This document shows, one piece after another, positions 6,293 through 14,597 of a stretch of 14,597 bases of DNA. The stretch covers positions 1 through 14,597 of the forward strand of contig JAUVOS010000037.1 of NCBI GenBank assembly GCA_030599055.1, in the 5' to 3' direction. The notes beneath the pieces were generated by a model, which worked only from the letters and a program-made list of their open reading frames with translations, did not search any database and was not told the origin of the DNA. Both the position numbers and the translations under genes were made by a program. Source of the DNA: Lutibacter sp. (lineage in GTDB: Bacteria; Bacteroidota; Bacteroidia; Flavobacteriales; Flavobacteriaceae). Each line of letters opens with the position of its first letter. The stretch's first letter is position 1.

Positions 6293-6313
6293 AAAACAAT
6301 TTTCACAAGAGCA

Positions 6314-8617
6314 TTAGTTAATAATTGCAATTTTAGTCATTGCCGACTCTGATGAATCATCGGTAGTCAACAATACAATATAGATACCCGAAGCTACTTT
6401 TCGACCTGCTAAATTGGTTTTATTCCAAGTAACTTTACCACCGTATTGTTCTTGACCTGCAACGACATTGGTTTCATATACAAGTCTGCCGGCAGCATCT
6501 AAAATTTTTACGTTAGACCCACTAGGTAAATGTGTACCATGACGACCATCAATAGTAACAAAATCGTGTTGTTTTAATACAGGGTTTGGATAGGCATAAA
6601 CTTCTTCCAAATGTTCACCATAAGGTGCGATATTACTATCATATGCTACAATACCCATATCTGTTGCAAAATAGACTTTTCCTGTGTTTTCGTCAAATTG
6701 AATTTTAAGAATTTTATTTGATGGTAAAGGGGAATTTGATTTATCAAAATGCAGAAAAGTTTCTTTACCCGATGAATCCGTGTACAATACACCTCCTGTC
6801 TCCGTACCAAACCACTTATTATCAGCACCATCTACACAAATTGTATTAATTGTTTGCGTTCCCAAAAGCGCTATTCCAAATCCATCATCTTCACCAGAGG
6901 CTATTACTACAGGTTTTGCAGCATAAGTTGCTTGATCAAAAAATGATGTACTACTATTAAATATCACTAAACCCTGCCTTGTTCCTATCCAAATTGTGTT
7001 GTTATCATCAACAGCAACTGCTCTTACATTGTTATGCGGCAAATTTCCAGCAGACTGACTTTCTATTAAAGCCTTAATCTTATCAATATTCTTTGACACA
7101 GCCCAAGCACCGCTCGTTTGCGTCCCCATCCAAATGTTATCTGTTTTGTCAATGAGCATACCTTTCATACCATAACCACCTAAATATAAGGAACTCAAAT
7201 CATAACCACTCCATTCACCCGAAGCGCTGTATTTTTTCAATCGATCACTAGCAGCTATATTCATTATCCAAAGATTTCCCTCACTATCAAAAATACTATC
7301 ACTAATAAGTATTACTCCCCAATCTGGAACTCCTTCAAAAGGAGTGTTTGTATCATCCCAATGTGCAACTACTTCGTTATTTTCGATAACAACCATACCA
7401 TTAAGATAGGAACTTATATATACTTTATTGTCTTGAAAAGGGTCTATACTAACATGTACCAAATCACGTTCCGTTATTGCGTCTGATTTATAGGGTATTG
7501 TCACCCAAATCTCTCCATTATAATGGCTAGCTCCTTTTGCAATATAAAGTGGTTGCGCTCCACTACTCATTCCTCCATATACGACCCATAAATGATTTTT
7601 ATGTAAACTTATTGAATAAACTTTATTGGATATGGGTCCTTCTGGATGTATTTCTTCAAAATTTTCAATAGTTGAAAGACTGCTCTTTAGGATTCCGAAA
7701 TTTTCTGTTCCGATATATAGATTGTTGTCATAAACTTGAGCTGTATTTGCATTATATGGAAAAATATCTTCTTCATTTGATACCGATTGATTAGCTAACG
7801 AAAGACTAGAATCATAAATTCTAACATATAGATCGGTAGTCACACACAAATAATCATCTGTAGCTGTAATGTCTTTAATTGCCTGAGGTTGTGTATTGAT
7901 TGGAGTTAAAAAGCTATCATTGTCGATTCTATATAAAGTTCGGTTTTCGGATATAAAAATGTTGTTATTAAATCTTTTTAAATTCGAAAAATCATTTAAA
8001 AAAAGTTGCGTCCAATTTTCTGAATCAACTAGGAAGGGTTCGTTTAGGTCTGCTATAAAAACTCCATTCTCTGTAGCTGCATATATTTTATTATTAAATA
8101 TTTCAATTTCATTCACGGACACTTCTGATGAAGCATTCCCAATAAAATAGGTATCACCAAAGCTATTTGTCTCCAAATCAAGTGTTAGAATGCCAAAAGG
8201 CAAAGAGAGAAACAAATTTGAACCATTAGCTGCAATATCATTTATACGTTTTGAACCTGTAATACTAAAATTTAAAATATCCGGTTTTATTGTAACAGAA
8301 CGGTTTTCATCTATTATTTCTACCAATCCATTTTCATAGCCAATCACAATTTTATCTAAATTTTCATCATAATAAAATGCACTTGTTGTTTGACCAGACA
8401 GACCATTTATTGAAGATATTTTTTCAAATTCTTGGGAGTCTTTATCATAAATAAAAATTGCATTATCCGAAAGCACGATAATATGTGTGTCTGTTTGTGT
8501 AAAATCTACAATATGGGTATAAGAATAGAAGTCTTCCCAATTCTTAGTATAATCAATTTGCGCCTCCACAAATAGTGTGCTGAAAAATAATAGTATAAAG
8601 GTTAAAGCTTTGTACAT
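6314..8617 (-). CDS. porZ: PorZ-like type IX secretion system protein (beta-propeller plus C-terminal sorting-type domain)
   Basis: The best match is PorZ, a cell-surface component of the type IX secretion system. In Porphyromonas gingivalis it works with the PorU/PorV/PorQ attachment complex and presents anionic LPS to the sortase PorU. The preferred ATG (8615-8617) gives 767 aa with a signal peptide (MYKALTFILLFFSTLFVEAQ); a TTG six codons earlier is a less likely start. PorZ-like N-terminal propeller features are NWEDFYSYTHI, ISSINGLSGQ, IGYENGLVEII and DTYFIGN. Two-component-regulator-type propeller repeats follow (NIWMGTQTSGAW, TIWIGTRQGLVIF, NKWFGTETGGVLY). The C-terminal YPNPV...KILDAAGRLVYE...KVASGIYIV...TKIAIIN is a T9SS sorting-type domain, which PorZ is reported to retain. 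The length is close to P. gingivalis PorZ. A generic T9SS propeller protein is the alternative. It lies 76 bp downstream of tamB. Confidence 0.78.
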   Translation of the reverse strand: MYKALTFILLFFSTLFVEAQIDYTKNWEDFYSYTHIVDFTQTDTHIIVLSDNAIFIYDKDSQEFEKISSINGLSGQTTSAFYYDENLDKIVIGYENGLVEIIDENRSVTIKPDILNFSITGSKRINDIAANGSNLFLSLPFGILTLDLETNSFGDTYFIGNASSEVSVNEIEIFNNKIYAATENGVFIADLNEPFLVDSENWTQLFLNDFSNLKRFNNNIFISENRTLYRIDNDSFLTPINTQPQAIKDITATDDYLCVTTDLYVRIYDSSLSLANQSVSNEEDIFPYNANTAQVYDNNLYIGTENFGILKSSLSTIENFEEIHPEGPISNKVYSISLHKNHLWVVYGGMSSGAQPLYIAKGASHYNGEIWVTIPYKSDAITERDLVHVSIDPFQDNKVYISSYLNGMVVIENNEVVAHWDDTNTPFEGVPDWGVILISDSIFDSEGNLWIMNIAASDRLKKYSASGEWSGYDLSSLYLGGYGMKGMLIDKTDNIWMGTQTSGAWAVSKNIDKIKALIESQSAGNLPHNNVRAVAVDDNNTIWIGTRQGLVIFNSSTSFFDQATYAAKPVVIASGEDDGFGIALLGTQTINTICVDGADNKWFGTETGGVLYTDSSGKETFLHFDKSNSPLPSNKILKIQFDENTGKVYFATDMGIVAYDSNIAPYGEHLEEVYAYPNPVLKQHDFVTIDGRHGTHLPSGSNVKILDAAGRLVYETNVVAGQEQYGGKVTWNKTNLAGRKVASGIYIVLLTTDDSSESAMTKIAIIN

Positions 8618-8693
8618 ATTGTTAGTTTTTGTCAAATTAATAATAAGATAACGAATGTATTAAAATGTTTATTATAAAGAGCGTTCAATTTAT

Positions 8694-11600
8694 TTAAATA
8701 GACTTTGAATTAGTCGGCTTTGGGGTTTTAAAAATAAGGGATTGCTTTCTATAGATACTATCCTGCTTTTTCTGTTCTATTTCTTTGCTTTTCTTAAGTC
8801 CCATTTTTTCAAACAATTCTTTTCTATTATCAAAATTAACTTGCCATGAAACACCTATTCCTTGTGTATAACCTTCTTCTTGCTCTGTAAATTGAAGGTC
8901 ATTTTGTCTGTTAAAAACCTTCATCAAAAGTGTTTCTTTTTTATTTAAAGGCATTTCAACAGATACATTACCGGCAATATTAGCATTTGATTGACTTCCT
9001 GTGGGAAGATTTACTTCACCATTGATAATTATTCTTTCATTTTTTCCTAATCGAGTAGCAACAGAAACACCTAATTGGTTTTCCGTATCAATAATTTTAT
9101 TTCCTTGTGTGTAATCAAACCCAAATTGAATCTTATCATCTGGATCAGAAAATATATTTAACAACGCATTTGAAACTGCAGATGCAACACTGTTTAAGCC
9201 TTCGTTACCGAGACTTGAACCGGTATAACTCAACCTATTATCTTCGTTATAGAAGCTACCCGCGACTAATAGTGAGATAAATTGTGTCATCATATTACCG
9301 GTATCTTTATCGTTTAAAACAAAATCAAGCTCTGAGCGTAAATCTATAGAAGCATTGGGAATACGAATATCAAACTCTTGTTTTGAGTTAAATAGCTCAC
9401 CCGTTAATTTTGTAATAAGATCTACAGAAATTTGACGATTACTATCATATTCCGGTAAGATTGCTTTAGGATTTGCCTTTGTAGAATAAACAGCTTCTAT
9501 ATCGAGTTCGGCTTTATATGGGTCACCATTAAACGAAACACTACCTCCTTTTTTCACAATAAAAGGCTTGTTAATTATACCGCCATATTTAAAATTATAG
9601 AATCCTTTATCAACCACATAATCACCAAACATATTAAAAGTACCTTTTGTATCAATATCCATCTGAATAGCACCTGTTCCGTTACCTTGCAAAAAGCTTC
9701 CCGTACTTTGATCAATAACAATTTTTATAGTGGCATCTTTTGTGATTCCCAAATTAAAATCCATTGTCACTCCTTTAAATCTTTGAGATATCTGTTTACG
9801 TAAACTTGAAATAGATGTAACATCATCTGTCGGAGGTAATTTAAAATGAATCAATTTTGAAGTTTCGACTGTTAACAAATCACTCATTGGAATAATGATT
9901 TCTGTACCCGAGTTAGAACTTCCATTAATAGCAATATTTACATTATCGATACTTCCTTTAAAAGTTGCTGTTCCTTTTAAATAACCTGTGCCATAAAAAA
10001 GGGTATTTTCTTCTTCCGGAGTATTAATTGTTAACAGATTATTCGTGTTAATTTGTAAATCTAAAAACCATTTTTTGAATAAACGATGTGAAATACTGCC
10101 TGAAAGGCTCCCTGTTGTTTCAAATAATGTATCATATACTTTAGCATCACTAATGATAAAAGATTGATTGTTTAGCAAAACTTTACTATTGTCTTCAAAC
10201 GCATAATCTACATTTATATATGGAAAAAAAACACCTGCATTATTTAGTGATAATGTTCCGGAAAAATCAGGATTTTGTAATAAGCCAACTAAATTTGCCT
10301 CTCCGGAAACTTCACCTCGAATATCATTGATCACTCCTTTTCCAATAGCATTTAAAATATCTAATTGAAAATTCTCAAAGTTAATAGCTAAATCAATAGT
10401 AGGTTTCTTTGGATTAAAATCTATTATACCATCAGCAACTATGCTATTAAAATTCTCTTTTTCAAGAATAATATCTATTTCAAATTTCTTATTAGAATCA
10501 CTTCCTTTTATCTCGCCGATTAAATCGCCTTGCAGTTTATTATTAATATAAAAATCTAATATTTGAACGTCTGCCATAGGAATGAGCATATTTTTACGTT
10601 TTTCAATCCAAATACCACCATTGACTAAACCTTTGAAATCAAAATTCTTAATATCGGGCATTATTTCTGCCAAATTAATTCGTTCTAAGTCAATATTATA
10701 ATTCTGTATATCATCTCCTTGTTGTTCTCCATAAAATGTGAGTTCTTGTTCTCCTGAGGTCAGTAAAAAATCGTGATAATCAATTCTTTTTGTAATGTTG
10801 TTATAAACAATTTTATTCTTTAAATTTTCATCAGGATTAAGAGTCCAATCTCTATTATTAAAGGTAATATTTGATTTTTGAAAACCTAGAATCGATTGAT
10901 TATTTTCATTTAATGTGTGATAAAAAGCCAAACTATATTTATCTTTTAAACTACTTCCTCCTTTAAATTCAGTTCGAAAATGTAAGGTGTCGTTTAATGT
11001 GATATTGACTAAATCTAACTCTGCTAAATTATAATGCTTTGTTTCTATTTTATCAGCTGAAAGCTGTGTGTTAAATAGTGGGTTTTTGTTATCTATTTGA
11101 AGTCGTATTTTTTCAATAAAATTATCATAAACCAACATTTCTGGCGATTTAAAAGTAAGCTTGAATAATTGTTCATCAGAATCTATCTTTCCACGAATCG
11201 AAGTGTTTGTTCCGAACTTTACTTCGGGAAAAAATACAGCTACCACCTGATTGTATATTTTAAAACGAAAATCTAAATATTGATTTGGGCTCACCTCAAA
11301 AGGCATATAATTTGTATAAATACTGCCAAAAGCATTTTGAGCAAGCTTGGGTAATTCTTTATAAATAAACCGTCCTTTCATTTGACCATTGATAATATCT
11401 GTTGAATTCATCGTCAATGTTTGAACGCTATCTTTAACTGTTGAAGTTATATTAAAATCTTTAAAATGATAATCTTGAATTTGATTGGTGTATGTCGCCT
11501 TGTTGAATTGAATATTTCCAACCATATTTTCAAGCGTATTCCCTTGCATTGCAATTTTTATATCACCTTTTAAAATGGCGATACTATCTCTTTTAAATAA

Positions 11601-13169
11601 ATTGAGTTTATTAAAATTAGCATAATCTATGTGTGTTGTAAAGTCAAATTTATATTTCTCTTTCGAAAGATCAGCTAGGCCTTCAAAATTGAATTTGATA
11701 TTTGGATCATTCGCTTTTATTTTTCCAGAGAACAACTTATCTTTCACATTACCTTCTACATAAATATTTTTATAGGTGTAGCCTTTATATTGATGTTTTG
11801 TTACTTTCCCAATTATCTGAGTATTAAGATGTTCTAATGTAAACCCTTTACCTACGACATCTGCATCCATTGAAAAATTCCCCACTAAAGGATCATGAAT
11901 TAGTTTTCCTAACTGAATATCACGTAAAGAAATAATACCCTGATAGGTAGCTTGATTGATATTGTCAAAGTTTTGTATTAAAAGATCTGATTGAATGTTT
12001 CCAATATCTGATTGTATTTTGAGTTTTGCGTCAATTAGATCATTGGTAATATGGGATTTTCCTGACATTGAAAAATGCCCCAATTCTTTAAAGGACTCGG
12101 GTAATGTTTTTCCAAGAATATTTGGGAGTAAATTTTTAAGATGATAATAATCAGACTCCAAACGATTAATATCAGCTATAAGTTGAAAACCCTTAGCCGC
12201 ATTAAAACTATTTACAAAGCGAATAGTACCATACAATTTTGATTTTTGGTCAGAGTATAATTTTAAATTCTCAGTTGTAAAATCATTTAGTGTACCCTTT
12301 ATTTTTGATGAAAAATGTATAATATCTTTTGTTCCAAACTCCTTGTAAAAGCCTCGTAAATCTTTAAGTGAAACATCTGCTTTTGGAATAATTGCTTCAA
12401 TGTGTACTTTATTTTTAAAATCCTTTAAATCACCTTCTTGATAGGTCATTCTTATATCTGCATTTACTTTAGATGATGAAGTTATTAAATGGGTATTTAA
12501 AAAATGAATATATGTTTTAGTATAGGTAAAATCTGTTGCCATATTCTCTACCTTAAGCCCGTTTAAGTCAGTAAATTGTAAATCTCTTAAAGAACCATAA
12601 ATATCCGTGCCTTTAATTTTAAAGTTGTTCACTTTTCCAAAAATAGCTTGATAAGAAACAATCGGAGTCTCTTTTTTATTTTCATCAATTATTTTGTATT
12701 TACCATTGTTTAGAACTATCTGATCAGAAGTTAATAGAAAATGAGATTCTTTGTTTCCCGTTTTCTTAGTTTTTAATTTTTCAATAAATTGTTTTAATTG
12801 ATCTTTTTTTTCTCCTTTGTATGTCCGCATTACAACTGTAACATCAGAAAGAGATACTTTACTTAAAGGCATTTTACCTTTTAATAATTTATCAAAACTC
12901 AGAAATGATGTTTTTAAGTCTCTCGCAAAAATAATAGTGTCTTGACGTGTGTCTTTAACAAAAACACCTTTTAGTTTTATCTGACCCGTAAAAGAAAAAT
13001 CAACTTTTTGTATGTTTATATCAGTATCATATTTAGTATTGACATAGTTAGAAAGACGTTTTGCCACACTGCTCTGCACCTTTGAAAAAGAAAAAACAAC
13101 ACTTAATAACAGCAGTAAAATAAAAAGTACTGCAATTATTCTTAATGTTATTTTAAAAAACCGTTTCAT
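8694..13169 (-). CDS. tamB: Translocation/assembly module TamB-like protein
   Basis: This is a very large AsmA/TamB-type protein (1491 aa) anchored in the inner membrane by one N-terminal segment (about residues 7-30, ITLRIIAVLFILLLLLSVVF). It is expected to span the periplasm as a beta-taco-like bridge. Relatives help outer-membrane protein assembly with a BamA-family partner, or move phospholipids to the outer membrane. The N-terminal region (VDFSFTGQIKLKGVFVKDTRQDT) and the long run of alternating beta strands are typical. The TamB (DUF490) domain occupies roughly residues 1070-1440, with KGTFNMFGDYVVDKGFYNFK, GGSVSFNGDPYKAELDIEAVY, LDFVLNDKDTGNMMTQFISLLV and VSWQVNF near its end. A Lys-rich tail follows. 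It is divergent from tsaD, a neighbourhood I recall from other Bacteroidota. porZ follows on the same strand, so an envelope-biogenesis operon is plausible. Confidence 0.92.
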   Translation of the reverse strand: MKRFFKITLRIIAVLFILLLLLSVVFSFSKVQSSVAKRLSNYVNTKYDTDINIQKVDFSFTGQIKLKGVFVKDTRQDTIIFARDLKTSFLSFDKLLKGKMPLSKVSLSDVTVVMRTYKGEKKDQLKQFIEKLKTKKTGNKESHFLLTSDQIVLNNGKYKIIDENKKETPIVSYQAIFGKVNNFKIKGTDIYGSLRDLQFTDLNGLKVENMATDFTYTKTYIHFLNTHLITSSSKVNADIRMTYQEGDLKDFKNKVHIEAIIPKADVSLKDLRGFYKEFGTKDIIHFSSKIKGTLNDFTTENLKLYSDQKSKLYGTIRFVNSFNAAKGFQLIADINRLESDYYHLKNLLPNILGKTLPESFKELGHFSMSGKSHITNDLIDAKLKIQSDIGNIQSDLLIQNFDNINQATYQGIISLRDIQLGKLIHDPLVGNFSMDADVVGKGFTLEHLNTQIIGKVTKHQYKGYTYKNIYVEGNVKDKLFSGKIKANDPNIKFNFEGLADLSKEKYKFDFTTHIDYANFNKLNLFKRDSIAILKGDIKIAMQGNTLENMVGNIQFNKATYTNQIQDYHFKDFNITSTVKDSVQTLTMNSTDIINGQMKGRFIYKELPKLAQNAFGSIYTNYMPFEVSPNQYLDFRFKIYNQVVAVFFPEVKFGTNTSIRGKIDSDEQLFKLTFKSPEMLVYDNFIEKIRLQIDNKNPLFNTQLSADKIETKHYNLAELDLVNITLNDTLHFRTEFKGGSSLKDKYSLAFYHTLNENNQSILGFQKSNITFNNRDWTLNPDENLKNKIVYNNITKRIDYHDFLLTSGEQELTFYGEQQGDDIQNYNIDLERINLAEIMPDIKNFDFKGLVNGGIWIEKRKNMLIPMADVQILDFYINNKLQGDLIGEIKGSDSNKKFEIDIILEKENFNSIVADGIIDFNPKKPTIDLAINFENFQLDILNAIGKGVINDIRGEVSGEANLVGLLQNPDFSGTLSLNNAGVFFPYINVDYAFEDNSKVLLNNQSFIISDAKVYDTLFETTGSLSGSISHRLFKKWFLDLQINTNNLLTINTPEEENTLFYGTGYLKGTATFKGSIDNVNIAINGSSNSGTEIIIPMSDLLTVETSKLIHFKLPPTDDVTSISSLRKQISQRFKGVTMDFNLGITKDATIKIVIDQSTGSFLQGNGTGAIQMDIDTKGTFNMFGDYVVDKGFYNFKYGGIINKPFIVKKGGSVSFNGDPYKAELDIEAVYSTKANPKAILPEYDSNRQISVDLITKLTGELFNSKQEFDIRIPNASIDLRSELDFVLNDKDTGNMMTQFISLLVAGSFYNEDNRLSYTGSSLGNEGLNSVASAVSNALLNIFSDPDDKIQFGFDYTQGNKIIDTENQLGVSVATRLGKNERIIINGEVNLPTGSQSNANIAGNVSVEMPLNKKETLLMKVFNRQNDLQFTEQEEGYTQGIGVSWQVNFDNRKELFEKMGLKKSKEIEQKKQDSIYRKQSLIFKTPKPTNSKSI

Positions 13170-13184
13170 ATGACTGAATGTTTT

Positions 13185-13207
13185 ACCGCTAAGACGCGAA
13201 AGCGCAG
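13185..13207. repeat. GC-rich interspersed-type motif upstream of tamB
   Basis: A GC-rich patch of the type ACCGCTAAGACGCGAAAG, followed by CGCAG, stands out in otherwise AT-rich spacer, with a tiny CGC-GAAA-GCG hairpin. It resembles the AACGCnnAGACGCAAAG-type sequences scattered between genes in many bacteria. That resemblance is from memory, and only one copy is visible here. Confidence 0.35.
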
Positions 13208-13235
13208 AATATTTTTTGTCATTCCCTTGCGTATA

Positions 13236-13355
13236 AAATTAGACATGCTCGTTTCAAATGTTTAAATACTATTTTTTATATTTAACATATCGTGTATTCT
13301 ATTCATCATCTATTTGTGTATTAAAATTTGTCATGCTCAATTGATATGTTTATTT
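13236..13355. repeat. Two imperfect direct repeats, 88 bp apart, in the tamB-tsaD spacer
   Basis: The sequences from 13236 and from 13324 align over about 32 bp with identical AAATT, CATGCTC and ATGTTTA blocks. The second copy runs into the putative tsaD promoter. This may be a duplicated regulatory segment, but the match is imperfect. Confidence 0.4.
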
Positions 13356-13371
13356 TTGCTTTTTACTTTTA
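13341..13371 (+). promoter_or_regulatory. Putative tsaD promoter
   Basis: TTG at 13341-13343 and TACTTTTA at 13364-13371 are spaced 20 bp apart, close to the Bacteroidota pattern TTG ... TAnnTTTG with the final G replaced by A. It would place a transcript start near 13378, about 25-30 bp upstream of the likely tsaD start. No consensus promoter for the divergent tamB was found in this 235-bp spacer. Confidence 0.38.
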
Positions 13372-13404
13372 CAAAATTTATGCCTTAATTAAAGCTAATA
13401 GCTT

Positions 13405-14430
13405 ATCAAAAAATCAGTTTACATATTAGCGATAGAATCGTCTTGTGATGACACCGGTGCTGCTGTATTACACAACGACAAAGTGCTGTCAAATGTTGTT
13501 GCAAATCAAGAAATACACGCTCAATACGGAGGTGTCGTTCCTGAATTGGCATCACGAGCCCACCAACAAAATATTGTACCTGTTGTACAACAAGCTTTAC
13601 AAAAGGCAAATATCGTAAAAAAAGACCTATCTGCCATTGCTTTTACCAAAGGTCCTGGCTTGATGGGTTCTTTACTCGTTGGAACATCATTTTCGAAGTC
13701 TTTAGCACAGGCATTACAAATTCCGTTGATAGGAGTAAATCACATGCAAGCGCATATTTTAGCCCATTTTATTGACGACACAACACATAGCGTTCCTCCA
13801 TTTCCTTTCCTCTGTTTAACCATTAGTGGTGGACATACGGAAATAGTAAAGATTACAAACTTTTTTAAAATGGAAATACTCGGCAAAACCTTAGACGATG
13901 CCGTTGGAGAAGCTTATGATAAATCAGCTAAAATTTTGGGTTTGAGATATCCTGGAGGTCCTTTAATTGATCAACACGCAAAAGAAGGCAATCCACTTGC
14001 TTTTAAATTCACTAAGCCAAAAGTAGGTGCTCTTGATTTTAGTTTCAGTGGTTTAAAAACGGCAATTCTTTATTTTATACAAAGAGAAGTCAAACAAAAT
14101 CCTAACTTTGTAAAAGAAAATTTAAACGATATTTGTGCTTCTATTCAGCATACTATTGTTTCTATTTTAATGGAAAAAATACAAAATGCTGTAAAACAAA
14201 CGAGTATAAAACATGTAGCAATTGCCGGTGGCGTAAGTGCGAATAGCGAGATTAGAAAAAGATTAAAAGAGTCAGAGAAAACGATGGGATGGAAAACCTA
14301 TATTCCCAAATTTGAATATACAACTGACAATGCAGCCATGATAGGCATCGTAGGCTATTACAAGTATTTAGAACGGTCATTTGATGCAAATACAACAACA
14401 GCAACAGCTAGATTAAAAGTAGATGAGTAA
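13405..14430 (+). CDS. tsaD: tRNA N6-adenosine threonylcarbamoyltransferase TsaD (non-canonical start)
   Basis: This cytoplasmic ASKHA-fold enzyme transfers the threonylcarbamoyl group to A37 of ANN-decoding tRNAs (t6A) together with TsaB and TsaE. Motifs numbered from the ATC at 13405 are: YILAIESSCDDTG (7-18) in the ATPase fold, metal ligands His113 and His117 (NHMQAH), SGGHTEIVK, DDAVGEAYDKSAKILGL with the PGGP loop, FSFSGLKTAI, AGGVSANSEIRKRL, and TDNAAMIG with Asp308 as the third metal ligand. The length of 341 aa is normal. The frame has no ATG, GTG or TTG between the upstream stop (TAG, 13399-13401) and the ESSCD motif. The first standard candidate, GTG at 13483, would delete that motif. 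ATC at 13405, giving (M)KKSVYILAIESS, fits the usual N-terminus best. The reason could be a rare AUC start, a point mutation or a sequence error. The gene is divergent from tamB. Confidence 0.9.
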   Translation: MKKSVYILAIESSCDDTGAAVLHNDKVLSNVVANQEIHAQYGGVVPELASRAHQQNIVPVVQQALQKANIVKKDLSAIAFTKGPGLMGSLLVGTSFSKSLAQALQIPLIGVNHMQAHILAHFIDDTTHSVPPFPFLCLTISGGHTEIVKITNFFKMEILGKTLDDAVGEAYDKSAKILGLRYPGGPLIDQHAKEGNPLAFKFTKPKVGALDFSFSGLKTAILYFIQREVKQNPNFVKENLNDICASIQHTIVSILMEKIQNAVKQTSIKHVAIAGGVSANSEIRKRLKESEKTMGWKTYIPKFEYTTDNAAMIGIVGYYKYLERSFDANTTTATARLKVDE

Positions 14431-14432
14431 TT

Positions 14433-14568
14433 AATGTGTTAATGTGTTAATGTGTTAATTTGAAAATGTGTTGATTTGAAAATGTGTTAATTTGAAAATG
14501 TGTTGATTTGAAAATATGTTGATTTGAAAATATGTTGATTTGAAAATGTGTTAATTTGAAAATTTGAT
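14433..14568. repeat. Seventeen-unit octamer array downstream of tsaD
   Basis: The array starts two bases after the tsaD stop codon and holds 17 consecutive 8-bp units. The first three are AATGTGTT. After that, (G/A)ATTTGAA alternates with AAT(G/A)TGTT, giving a 16-bp higher-order period, and the last unit is AATTTGAT. There is no hairpin and no open frame of note. From here to the window end (14597) I see only trailing AT-rich sequence. Confidence 0.92.
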
Positions 14569-14597
14569 GATTAAATAAGAGTAATTCAACGATTAAA

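Noticed and set aside
8618..8635. TTG start for the PorZ-like gene six codons upstream
   Set aside because: The ATG at 8615-8617 directly precedes a good signal peptide. The TTG adds only polar residues before it.
13346..13410. ATG at 13346 in another frame as the true tsaD start through a frameshift in the A run
   Set aside because: The peptide it would add (MFIFAFYFYKIYALIKANS) is unlike TsaD N-termini and overlaps the putative promoter, although a sequencing error in the A run cannot be fully excluded.
14433..14597. Terminator or attachment site after tsaD
   Set aside because: The sequence is a direct octamer repeat without inverted arms, and no integrase or tRNA is nearby.

Overview
The window is AT-rich chromosomal DNA from a member of the Bacteroidota, most likely class Flavobacteriia. 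Several signs agree: a PorZ-like type IX secretion protein with a C-terminal sorting-type domain, a class II HMG-CoA reductase behind a TAnnTTTG promoter, a large TamB divergent from tsaD, and a small secreted repeat protein of a kind I know from Flavobacteriia. I see no rRNA, tRNA or CRISPR array, and no complete insertion sequence beyond one REP-associated (RAYT-type) transposase gene.

Layout. The left edge (1-1196) holds the 3' end of nadB (+) and a complete nadC (-). They converge, so two enzymes of de novo NAD synthesis meet tail to tail. A RAYT-type transposase (1205-1933, -) sits 8 bp upstream of nadC and carries unusual 18-bp repeat arrays around a 26-bp perfect palindrome inside its reading frame. 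Divergent from it is HMG-CoA reductase (1995-3269, +) of the mevalonate pathway. A two-gene O-acetylation module follows (3425-5916, +): an AlgI-like MBOAT and an AlgJ/AlgX-like SGNH hydrolase-fold protein, overlapping by 1 bp.

From 5913 to 13169 everything is on the minus strand. In transcription order this is tamB (1491 aa), porZ (767 aa) and a 112-aa secreted protein made of six DYESQ-type repeats. All three act in or across the cell envelope. The repeat protein converges on the O-acetylation module, and the two stop codons share the palindrome TTAA. The right edge (13405-14430, +) is tsaD, needed for the tRNA t6A37 modification and divergent from tamB. It has no ATG, GTG or TTG start in frame upstream of its essential ESSCD motif.

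The most notable items are the start-less tsaD, the palindrome and repeat insert in the transposase gene, and the repeat protein, whose pattern fits the family I remember as the 7(1) septoil knot (formerly DUF6150). Short tandem repeats (7-8 bp units) also begin within about 3 nt of the stop codons of nadC and tsaD, and one array encodes the last residues and stop codon of NadB. No multi-gene system that is clearly new was found. The strongest candidates for unexplored biology are the repeat protein downstream of porZ and the repeat-loaded transposase.
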